DNA from: Clostridia bacterium
GTDB taxonomy: Bacteria; Bacillota; Clostridia; Lutisporales; Lutisporaceae
DNA: 32,813 nucleotides
Direction: 5' to 3'
NCBI GenBank assembly: GCA_017994115.1
Contig: JAGOLK010000012.1
Coordinates: forward strand, 1 to 32,813
Part shown: piece after piece, positions 25,096 to 32,220 of the stretch
Numbering within the stretch: the first letter of the stretch is position 1
Layout: each line of letters starts with the position of its first letter
The notes under the pieces: model-generated
The model's input: only the letters and a program-made list of their open reading frames with translations
Told to the model about the DNA's origin: nothing
Database searches by the model: none
Made by a program: the position numbers and the translations under genes

Positions 25096-26646
25096 GTGAA
25101 GAGGAAACTTATGGCTTTTTTAATCACCATGGTGATGATGGTTACCATGATGGGGAATTTATCGGCATTTGCGGCCAATCTGCCGACCGGCGGCAACCTT
25201 GATCAAGCCCCGCAAAACCTGATGGTGGAGCTTAAGGAATGGGAAGATGGAAGACCATATTTTGCGCTTAAGTGGACTAACCCTCAAAGCATATGGGACC
25301 TGGGGCGATATGGTGTTGAACATGGAGAGTGGGGTGCGGAGTATCAGATTGATATGAAGATTGGTGATGGACAATGGCGTTATGACATGGGCGAGAGTCT
25401 TTTCGGGAATGCGCTTGATTTTGATGAAGAATTCGATAAACCCGGAAATTATATAACGGATGATGTTACATGCGATCCTATGGACTTGGGCGTGGATGGT
25501 AATGTAGATATCAAGGCAAATGTCTATCATTTGCGGGTGAGATACGCCTATGTAGCTAATCAGGGCAGCGATGAAGAGCATTATATATACAGCCCCTTTT
25601 CCAATGTTGTTTCTATCGGTACCAAAGCGTTCTACAAGAATGCTTCCACCTGGGCAAAGACAGAGCTCCAAAAGGCTTATGACCTGGGACTTATCCCCGA
25701 CATATTGAAGGGTGCCGATATGACCAAACCGATAACCCGGGAGGAATTTGCCGAGCTTGGGGTATTGCTGTATGAAAAGGTTACAGGTAAAAAAAGCGAT
25801 CCGGTTTCTCCGAATCCTTTTACCGATACTGCAAATCTACAGGTACTGAAGGCTTACAACATAGGTATAACCTCCGGGACCTCCCAAACCACCTTTTCAC
25901 CGAAAGTTTTGATTAACCGTGAGCAATGCGCAACCATGCTGTTCAGGGCGATTAAGGCTATTCACCCCCAAGGGGATTACAGCATTGCGGGCGTCAAGGA
26001 TTTTCCCGACCAGAAAAACATTTCGGCCTGGGCGAATGAAGCAACAAAATATATAAATAAAATCGGCGTAATTACCGGTGACGCCCAGGGCAATTTTATG
26101 CCAAAAGCAGCCACGCCGGCCCAGGAGGCTGCCGGATACGGCATGGCTACAAGGGAACAGGCCATAGCCTTATCAGTCAGAACCTATGATAAAGCGCCGG
26201 AAATTAAAGCATCCGGAACAGGCAGTTCCAATACTGAAATTGATTTGCCGATAACGGCACCGGACAGTTCCAATTCCGGCAGCGATTCATCGGGAGCTAA
26301 AGCAAGCAGCGGTCCCATACCCGCAGATATAAGAGCAGGATTGCCCAAGGGATTTCCTGACATTCCCGTTGCCGCCGATATGAAATACGATGCCTTTCAG
26401 AGCGGGATTTTTTCAAGGGACGGCAAAACTGCCATTGTCTATACGTCGAAACAATCATTAGAAGCTCTTTACAATTTGTATTTTGATTTCTTTAAGGGTT
26501 CAGAGAATTTTTTCACTCACAGACAGAATGATGGAAATTTCTCCTTTATTAGCTGTGTCAAGGATGGATGGGAGATAAAAGTGGATGTTTCGTGGAGTTT
26601 GGAACACTGGGTGTATATCACTGGCACACCCTATGAAGAATATTAA
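25096..26646 (+). CDS. Secreted SLH-domain surface protein
   Basis: 516 residues from GTG 25096, eight bases after a perfect AGGAGGT. The signal peptide is cleaved probably after AFA26. Residues about 35-180 resemble a fibronectin type III-like fold (APQNLMVEL ... FSNVVSIG). Then come about three SLH repeats (about 185-375), recognisable by TREEFAELGVLLYE, FTDT...NREQCATMLFRA and FPDQKNIS...TREQAIALSVR, which anchor to pyruvylated cell-wall polymer. A Ser/Gly-rich linker (about 380-410) leads to a C-terminal domain of about 110 residues that I do not recognise. It is the last gene of the plus-strand block. Confidence 0.88.
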   Translation: MKRKLMAFLITMVMMVTMMGNLSAFAANLPTGGNLDQAPQNLMVELKEWEDGRPYFALKWTNPQSIWDLGRYGVEHGEWGAEYQIDMKIGDGQWRYDMGESLFGNALDFDEEFDKPGNYITDDVTCDPMDLGVDGNVDIKANVYHLRVRYAYVANQGSDEEHYIYSPFSNVVSIGTKAFYKNASTWAKTELQKAYDLGLIPDILKGADMTKPITREEFAELGVLLYEKVTGKKSDPVSPNPFTDTANLQVLKAYNIGITSGTSQTTFSPKVLINREQCATMLFRAIKAIHPQGDYSIAGVKDFPDQKNISAWANEATKYINKIGVITGDAQGNFMPKAATPAQEAAGYGMATREQAIALSVRTYDKAPEIKASGTGSSNTEIDLPITAPDSSNSGSDSSGAKASSGPIPADIRAGLPKGFPDIPVAADMKYDAFQSGIFSRDGKTAIVYTSKQSLEALYNLYFDFFKGSENFFTHRQNDGNFSFISCVKDGWEIKVDVSWSLEHWVYITGTPYEEY

Positions 26647-26666
26647 ACACCTATTATGTACATTAA

Positions 26667-26692
26667 AAGAAGCCACAAATCTGTGGCTTCTT
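26667..26692. terminator. Shared bidirectional terminator of convergent genes
   Basis: AGAAGCCACA pairs with TGTGGCTTCT; pyrimidine-rich sequence follows on the plus strand and CTTCTTTTAATG on the minus strand. It lies between the stops of the SLH gene and the M23 hydrolase gene, which point at each other. Confidence 0.82.
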
Positions 26693-26694
26693 CT

Positions 26695-27834
26695 CTACTT
26701 TTTGCCTGTCAGGTATTTCATGGGATCCACATGCTGGCCGTTTTCCCTTACTTCAAAGTGCAGATGCGGCCCTGTGGACAGTCCGGTGCTGCCTGATTTG
26801 GATATCACCTTGCCCTTTTCAACCTTGTCTCCTACCTTTACAAGGAGCTTGCTGTTATGGGCATATAGTGTCGATATCTTGCCGCCGTGGTCTATGATTA
26901 CGGTATTGCCGTAGCCTCCGTTGTATCCTGAGTATATGACCTTGCCTGCATTCGCAGCAAGCACGGAAGTGCCGCTGGGAACTGCGATATCTATTCCAGT
27001 ATGCATTTTTTTCTTCTTAAGTATGGGATGGGTCCTGTTGCCATATTGTGATGTAATCTTGTAATAACCCGGTGCCGGCCATCCCAGCTCCCCTCCTATA
27101 TACTTTTCCTTTGACTGCAGTTCAACTATCTTTTTTGCAATCTCTTTAGACTGCTCCAGAAGCTTGTCCTCCTGGCGCTCCAGTTCCTTGAGGTCACTTA
27201 GTATCTCTTTCAGGGTCATCTCTTTGACCTGCTTGGCTGTCTCAACCTCTTCCTTTTTCTTACCTATCTCATTCTTAAGCCTTTCTTTCTCTTCCAGCTC
27301 TGATGCCAGCTGGCTTCTTTTATCTGCAACCGAATCCCGGTAGCTTTTCATTTTGCTCAGCAGTTCCATGTCGAAGCTGATGATTTTTTTCAAAAAATCC
27401 ACTCTGGATATGAAATCGGAGAAGCTTACAGAGTTCAGTATTACAGACATATATCCGACATTTCCGTTTTCATACATGACCCTGACTCTCTTTTTCAGCA
27501 GCTCCTTCTGATTCGCAGCTTCACTTGAAGCCCTTTCAAGCTCCCTTGTGGTCACTGCTATCTGGTTCTCCAATTGCGAAAGCTGATTTTCAACACTGGT
27601 AAGCTCATCCTCGGCCTGGTTAAGCTTGCTGTCCAAATCTTCTATGGCTTTTGCCACACTAACTTTCTCAGTCTTTATCTTGTTAATGCTGCTCTGCATC
27701 TGCTTTATCTGCTGATTAAGCTTGTCCTGACTCCTCTGAAGCTCATCTATTTCAGTCGGATTTTTTGCATATACATTAGCACAGGGTATTGAAAGCATAA
27801 GTGCTATCAGAGCTGCTGCTATCCTTTTATTCAA
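26695..27834 (-). CDS. Coiled-coil M23 peptidoglycan hydrolase (EnvC/CwlO-like)
   Basis: About 379 residues. A signal peptide (cleaved after VYA) is followed by a long coiled coil (about 28-245) and a LytM/M23 endopeptidase domain (about 265-375). The zinc ligands are present (MHTGIDIA and PHLHFEVR), so unlike E. coli EnvC the domain looks catalytically competent. It starts 11 bases after ftsX and should be the hydrolase controlled by FtsEX, through contact of its coiled coil with FtsX. The start is set at TTG 27834, seven bases after GGAGG; a GTG six bases earlier lies too close to that site. Confidence 0.88.
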   Translation of the reverse strand: MNKRIAAALIALMLSIPCANVYAKNPTEIDELQRSQDKLNQQIKQMQSSINKIKTEKVSVAKAIEDLDSKLNQAEDELTSVENQLSQLENQIAVTTRELERASSEAANQKELLKKRVRVMYENGNVGYMSVILNSVSFSDFISRVDFLKKIISFDMELLSKMKSYRDSVADKRSQLASELEEKERLKNEIGKKKEEVETAKQVKEMTLKEILSDLKELERQEDKLLEQSKEIAKKIVELQSKEKYIGGELGWPAPGYYKITSQYGNRTHPILKKKKMHTGIDIAVPSGTSVLAANAGKVIYSGYNGGYGNTVIIDHGGKISTLYAHNSKLLVKVGDKVEKGKVISKSGSTGLSTGPHLHFEVRENGQHVDPMKYLTGKK

Positions 27835-27845
27835 CTTCACCCCTC

Positions 27846-28742
27846 CTAAACCTTAATGAACTTTCTTACTGAAATAAGGCTCCCCACTGCTCCGATTACA
27901 ACCCCCACAATGATCAATAGTATTACCATGCTTAATATGATCTGATTAAAGGGTATCAGGGATATGGACATAAAGCCTATCATCTGGTTTTTCACAAGAT
28001 CGGAGCAATAATAGTAACCTGCGCCCAATATTATAGTGGATACCACCGCTCCAATCATCCCTACTACAATACCTTCTATTATAAAGGGCATCCTGACGAA
28101 CCAGTCCGTAGCCCCTACGTATTTCATAATTCCAATTTCACGCCTTCTTGCATACAGGGTAAGCTTAATGGTATTTGCAATAATAAATATTGATATGAAC
28201 AGCAGTATCAGAATAATAACAACGCTGCTCATCCTCATCACATAAGTCGCATTCAGGAGATTTGCAAGCTCCTCTTTGCCGTACACCACCTTTTCAATAT
28301 TTGATATGGATGATACCGACAATGCCACACCGGATGCATCGGAAGGATCTGAAAGGGTGATTAAAAAAGCATCCGGCAGCGGATTATCTCCTTCAAGCCC
28401 CTCTAAAAGATAGGAGTTTTCGCCCCAGTTTTTCTCCAGATTGCTGAGGGCTGTGTTCTTGGATATGAACTCCACGGATTTAACACCATTAATTGATCTG
28501 ATTTCGGTTTCCATAGTATCGATGATATTTTCGCTCAAACCGTCTTCCAGGTATACCATCATCTCTATTTGTGATTCCAGCTTGGTTGCAGCATAATCTA
28601 TATTTATCACTATAATAAAGAATATCCCTATAACCAACAGTGCCGCGATTACCGAGGTTATCGCCGCAGCACTCATGGTGCTGTTTCTTTTAAGGCTTCT
28701 GAATCCTTCTCTGATGAAAAACTTACCTGTCCTAAGCTTCAC
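27846..28742 (-). CDS. ftsX: Cell division protein FtsX
   Basis: 298 residues. It has four membrane segments (about 25-45, 170-195, 220-245, 265-290) and a large extracellular loop after the first, the standard FtsX topology. The N-terminus TGKFFIREGFRSLKRN and the segment ARRREIGIMKYVGATDWFVR are family hallmarks. With FtsE it transmits ATP-driven motion to a cell-wall hydrolase outside. The GTG at 28742 is chosen because AAAGGTGG lies eight bases upstream; it overlaps the ftsE stop by 11 bases, suggesting coupled translation. Confidence 0.95.
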   Translation of the reverse strand: MKLRTGKFFIREGFRSLKRNSTMSAAAITSVIAALLVIGIFFIIVINIDYAATKLESQIEMMVYLEDGLSENIIDTMETEIRSINGVKSVEFISKNTALSNLEKNWGENSYLLEGLEGDNPLPDAFLITLSDPSDASGVALSVSSISNIEKVVYGKEELANLLNATYVMRMSSVVIILILLFISIFIIANTIKLTLYARRREIGIMKYVGATDWFVRMPFIIEGIVVGMIGAVVSTIILGAGYYYCSDLVKNQMIGFMSISLIPFNQIILSMVILLIIVGVVIGAVGSLISVRKFIKV

Positions 28743-29418
28743 TGCTGTACCCACCTTTCATTTCATCCCTGGTAATAATCCCATTTTCTATTTCAACAAC
28801 CCGCTTCTTCATTTTGTCCACTATATCACTGGCGTGGGTGGCCATTAATATAGTCGTACCTCTTTGGTTTATTTCACTCAATGTCTTCATAATGTCCCAT
28901 GACATATCAGGGTCCAAATTCCCCGTAGGCTCATCGGCAATAAGTATTGAAGGGCTGTTGACCATTGCTCTGGCCAAGGATACTCTCTGCTGCTCCCCCC
29001 CTGAAAGCTGCTGAGGATAAAGGCCTGCCTTCTTGCTCAGTCCGACCATGCTCAGTATGATCGGAACCTGGCGCCTTATTTCCTTTGGAGGAGCTTCAAT
29101 AACTTCCATTGCAAAAGCAACGTTCTCATATACCGTCTTCTCCTGCAGCAGCCTGAAATCCTGGAATACTACGCCTATATTCCTCCTGTGAAAGGGTATC
29201 TCCCTTCTTTTGTATTTTGTTATATCCTTATCTCCCACGATGATAGTACCTGTGGTTGGCTCCATCTCCTTGAGCAGCAGTTTTATAATAGTTGACTTGC
29301 CGGCTCCGCTGGAGCCTACAAGAAAAACGAATTCTCCGTTGTTTATAGTCAGGTTGATATTCCTCAATACCTTATTGCCATCTGCAAATTCCTTGCTTAC
29401 ATTCCTCAGCTGTATCAA
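28732..29418 (-). CDS. ftsE: Cell division ATP-binding protein FtsE
   Basis: 228 residues. Walker A is GSSGAGKS (35-42), the Q-loop is in GVVFQDFRLL, the signature is LSGGEQQRV, Walker B is ILIADEPTG and the switch His is in MATHASDI. The start is TTG at 29418, nine bases after AAGGAG; this gives the usual FtsE N-terminus (MIQLRNVSKEF), whereas an earlier in-frame start adds residues not seen in the family. It is first of the ftsE-ftsX-hydrolase operon. The 150-base gap upstream holds the nudC terminator, and I find no confident promoter in it. Confidence 0.95.
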   Translation of the reverse strand: MIQLRNVSKEFADGNKVLRNINLTINNGEFVFLVGSSGAGKSTIIKLLLKEMEPTTGTIIVGDKDITKYKRREIPFHRRNIGVVFQDFRLLQEKTVYENVAFAMEVIEAPPKEIRRQVPIILSMVGLSKKAGLYPQQLSGGEQQRVSLARAMVNSPSILIADEPTGNLDPDMSWDIMKTLSEINQRGTTILMATHASDIVDKMKKRVVEIENGIITRDEMKGGYSSEA

Positions 29419-29563
29419 TCTATCACACTCCTTACCAAAACCGTCAATACAAAACAAATATAGTGCAGATTCGACTCAAACAACTTATACTTCTACAAAA
29501 ATGCAGAAAAATCCTTTAAAAATGCCAATGTTTTTGTTTTGTAATAAATAATTTATTTGCAAT

Positions 29564-29596
29564 AAAAAATGGAGACGTTTCTCCAAACGTCTCCAT
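29564..29596 (-). terminator. Terminator after nudC
   Basis: ATGGAGACGTTT pairs perfectly with AAACGTCTCCAT (12 bp, four-base loop). On the minus strand the stem is followed by a run of T. It starts 12 bases after the nudC stop. Confidence 0.9.
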
Positions 29597-29607
29597 GTCT
29601 TATATTG

Positions 29608-30423
29608 CTATTTCCGATACTTTTCCACGAACCAATCTATCAGTTTCCTTGATATGCTTATTGACCCCGGAATCTGCGGCATTTCATCCACTCCGAACCA
29701 TCCTGCGTCTGCAAGCTCATTATCGTCTATCCGTATCTCACCTTTATCATGCTCTGCCGTAAATGCAAGCATGTACGAATGAGGAAAAGGCCAGGACTGG
29801 CTGCCGAAATACCGTATGTTTTTTACCTCTATGCCTACCTCTTCTTTTATTTCCCGCTTTATACACTCTTCAAGAGTCTCCCCTGCTTCAACAAAGCCTG
29901 CCAGCACACTGTAACGCCCCGAAGGAAAGCTTTTATTCCTGGCTAAAAGCAGCTTATCCCCTTTTGTTACAGCAACAATAACTGCGGGAGACATACGCGG
30001 ATAGAATATTTGCCCGCATTTATTGCATACCCTTGCATGCTCTTCGGTTCTTCTTACTGTGGCTTCTCCGCAGGCGCCGCAGAACCTGTGGGTTTCATCC
30101 CACTCCAATATTTGAACTGCCCTGAATGCCGCCTTCAGCATGCATTCATCAATCTGCCCGTAAAGCTCTCTCAGTCCCACAAACTCCATTTCCTCAGGCA
30201 CCGGGACTGCTTCCGGATACCTGGCAGTGTAGCAGGAATAGCCATCCATACTGCCGATATACAGCTTGTCCGTATCAAGCCCCGGAAGTGCCAAGTCGTC
30301 AGAGTCAGACACCATATATCCCTTCTCCAGTCTTTTCACCAGCAGGCTTCTCTGCCGGAACAGAAATAAAAATGATGTTTTGTCTTCCTCTTCGGGAGGA
30401 ACAATTCCAAAAATAAAATCCAT
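29608..30423 (-). CDS. nudC: NADH pyrophosphatase, NudC family
   Basis: 271 residues. NudC hydrolyses NADH to NMNH and AMP and can remove NAD caps from RNA. A four-Cys zinc ribbon is visible (CGAC about residue 115, CNKCG about 132). The Nudix box follows (GFVEAGETLEEC ... REIKEEVG), with the NudC signature in the form SQSWPFPHS; the usual Pro is replaced by Ser (SQPWPFPxS in the family). The N-terminal domain is of normal size. ATG 30423 has AAGGTG upstream. It appears to be a single-gene unit, flanked by terminators. Confidence 0.93.
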   Translation of the reverse strand: MDFIFGIVPPEEEDKTSFLFLFRQRSLLVKRLEKGYMVSDSDDLALPGLDTDKLYIGSMDGYSCYTARYPEAVPVPEEMEFVGLRELYGQIDECMLKAAFRAVQILEWDETHRFCGACGEATVRRTEEHARVCNKCGQIFYPRMSPAVIVAVTKGDKLLLARNKSFPSGRYSVLAGFVEAGETLEECIKREIKEEVGIEVKNIRYFGSQSWPFPHSYMLAFTAEHDKGEIRIDDNELADAGWFGVDEMPQIPGSISISRKLIDWFVEKYRK

Positions 30424-30472
30424 ATTAACACCTTAACTTTCTGTATGATTACATCACTCAGTATATTATACA

Positions 30473-30519
30473 ACAAATCAGAACCTTCGGATATATCAAC
30501 TCCCGAGGCTCTGATTTGT
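30473..30519 (-). terminator. Probable terminator after the PRK06851-like gene
   Basis: ACAAATCAGA pairs with TCTGATTTGT, with further CCTTCGG/CCGAGG pairing inside. The tail on the minus strand (TGTTGTATAAT) is only moderately T-rich, and it contains a TATAAT that could be the -10 for nudC. Confidence 0.65.
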
Positions 30520-30524
30520 TTGAT

Positions 30525-31616
30525 TTATTTATTCTTCAATATCCCCTTTATCCTCTCAACCGTATTATTCCGCAGCTCCGTAACTGCTCCGAAATCCATG
30601 CAGCCCACATATTTTTTCTCCATGTCATCATGGATAAGCTTTGCTATTTTTATCCTTCTGACGCCTTCCTCCAGCATCCGGAGGTATGTTTCCGCATCCT
30701 TTTGAAGAAGCTCTGCCTTATCCTTGAATTTGCCTTCATCAATGATAGTATCCAGATCTATAATTTTATACGCCTTCATCTCTGTTTTGGGATTTATGGT
30801 TATACCCACCTTCAAGCCCTCAACAACCAAGGTCTGCAGTCTGTCAGGATTCAGAGGCTGATGATATAATTCAACACCATAGCCCTTCATGATGTATTCA
30901 TCAGCAAGAAAAGAGAGTATCTCAGTAGAGACTGTGCCTGCCCCCCCCTTCAGGTAATAGCAGATATAGTTGCTCTGTATTATGCTTTCAACATAATCCA
31001 CCAACCCTTCCGGAGTTATTGAACTGTCAAAAAGATGCCTGACAGCTGCATTTTTATTAATGGCACTGACACCATCCACCAATTCATACCTCAGTTCCGT
31101 TTTAAGCTTATTCAGCTTCTCCCTGTCTACTCCTTCTCCGATAATCTCCTCCATATCGTCCTGCATTTCCTTTGCTGCCCCCAAATACCTGTATGCACTC
31201 TCAAACCTCATTTTTATCTGCTTATTGCAGTTTATGATGTAGTATTTATCCTTCACAAGCCGCGGCTCATCCCAATACTCCCCAAGATTCAGTATTTCAC
31301 CAACCGCACCCGGGTGTTTGGGATCTACTATATGAGGAGCGGTCCCATCCAACAGTGCGACATTTGCCTTTTTTATCACCACTCCGTCCAGGGATTTGTT
31401 ATCTGAGGAGCAATAATGAAGTTCCACATCATATCCCAGTTTCAAAAATTCCTCTCCTATGGTCCTCATGAAGCTTGACTTTCCTGTCCCGGGGCCTCCT
31501 TTGATTACAAATATCCTCTCTGCATCCTCGGGTATGATATAGTCATAAAATGAAAAAAACCCCCTGCTTGTGTTGCCTCCCGGAAAAACCTTCTTTACCC
31601 TGCCCTTTTGTGCCAT
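30525..31616 (-). CDS. PRK06851-like P-loop ATPase with decayed second P-loop
   Basis: 363 residues in two similar halves, each beginning with a P-loop region. The first Walker A, GGPGTGKS (40-47), is intact. The second, KGGAGTVST (223-231), has lost the Gly and Lys of the GxxGxGK[ST] pattern. Proteins of this architecture are widespread in Firmicutes and annotated only as ATPases; no function is established. No membrane segment is seen. ATG 31616 has GGAGGT six bases upstream. It is followed by a terminator and nudC, with no obvious functional partner nearby. Confidence 0.75.
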   Translation of the reverse strand: MAQKGRVKKVFPGGNTSRGFFSFYDYIIPEDAERIFVIKGGPGTGKSSFMRTIGEEFLKLGYDVELHYCSSDNKSLDGVVIKKANVALLDGTAPHIVDPKHPGAVGEILNLGEYWDEPRLVKDKYYIINCNKQIKMRFESAYRYLGAAKEMQDDMEEIIGEGVDREKLNKLKTELRYELVDGVSAINKNAAVRHLFDSSITPEGLVDYVESIIQSNYICYYLKGGAGTVSTEILSFLADEYIMKGYGVELYHQPLNPDRLQTLVVEGLKVGITINPKTEMKAYKIIDLDTIIDEGKFKDKAELLQKDAETYLRMLEEGVRRIKIAKLIHDDMEKKYVGCMDFGAVTELRNNTVERIKGILKNK

Positions 31617-31716
31617 GCTTATACCTCCAAAAGAAAAATCGAATTACTATATCATATGCAATTCCACAGATTTATGCCATAAAGCTTGTATATCATGGAC
31701 CAGGGAGGCAGGTTTC

Positions 31717-32058
31717 TCATCCCAGGCACTTATCGAGGGTCGTTTTATCAGCAGCACCCAGCATGTATCCGTTTGCTCCGATTTCAAATGCATCAAGAGC
31801 ATAATCCCGGCTCTCCGAGATAAAAACCACCCGTATATTGCAATTGGCCAGCTTAACCATTCTTGCCGCTTTTAAACCGGGTATCCCTTCACATCCCAAA
31901 CGTATTATGCATAAAGCCGGATTAGACTTGATAACCTTTGCCATAAACCGGTCATAATCATCGAATACTTCAACCTCTGAGATCTTCTTATTATCAGATA
32001 GGCATTCAAGCATGCGCTTAAGGCTTTCGCTTTTCTTGTCCAATACATACACATTCAT
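31717..32058 (-). CDS. Receiver-like protein lacking the phosphorylation site
   Basis: 113 residues with the outline of a response-regulator receiver (NVYVLD start, GIPGLKAARM in the middle, RVVFISES, then DAFEIGANGYML). Key residues are missing: the acidic pair is reduced to Asp7, Arg53 stands where the phospho-acceptor Asp should be, and the Lys after YML is Gly101. It ends where an output domain would normally begin. The ATG has GGGGGTG six bases upstream. An IS21-type terminus lies 31 bases before the start, so the original promoter is probably gone. It may be a phosphorylation-independent pseudo-receiver or the remnant of a longer regulator. Confidence 0.68.
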   Translation of the reverse strand: MNVYVLDKKSESLKRMLECLSDNKKISEVEVFDDYDRFMAKVIKSNPALCIIRLGCEGIPGLKAARMVKLANCNIRVVFISESRDYALDAFEIGANGYMLGAADKTTLDKCLG

Positions 32059-32097
32059 AAAGTACACCCCCATCTTGAAGAATTCAATATGCGTATA

Positions 32098-32167
32098 CCG
32101 GAACATCCGGACGGCGATTCCGGAAACATCCGGACACGAAACCGGAGGTATCCGGACACTTTGCCGG
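32098..32167. repeat. Terminal 22-bp tandem repeats of the IS21 element
   Basis: CCGG starts at 32098, 32120, 32142 and 32164, exactly 22 bases apart, and ATCCGGAC recurs inside each unit (32105, 32128, 32150). Multiple short repeats at the termini are known for IS21-family elements, where they are transposase-binding sites. Confidence 0.8.
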
Positions 32168-32220
32168 CTAACTTGATTGTAAAATAATTGCTGCATTTGA
32201 GCAACAATAATTAGCATTAT

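Noticed and set aside
25159-25671. 170-codon minus-strand frame inside the SLH gene
   Set aside because: Opposite the signal peptide and fibronectin-like region of a well-supported gene; no independent support.
32098-32167. Short regularly spaced repeats that could suggest a CRISPR array
   Set aside because: The period is only 22 bases, there are no unique 30-base spacers and no cas genes; adjacent istB identifies it as an IS21 terminus.
32059-32217. N-terminal extension of the receiver-like protein up to 32217
   Set aside because: The extra residues are encoded by the IS21 terminus, and the ATG at 32058 has its own good ribosome site.
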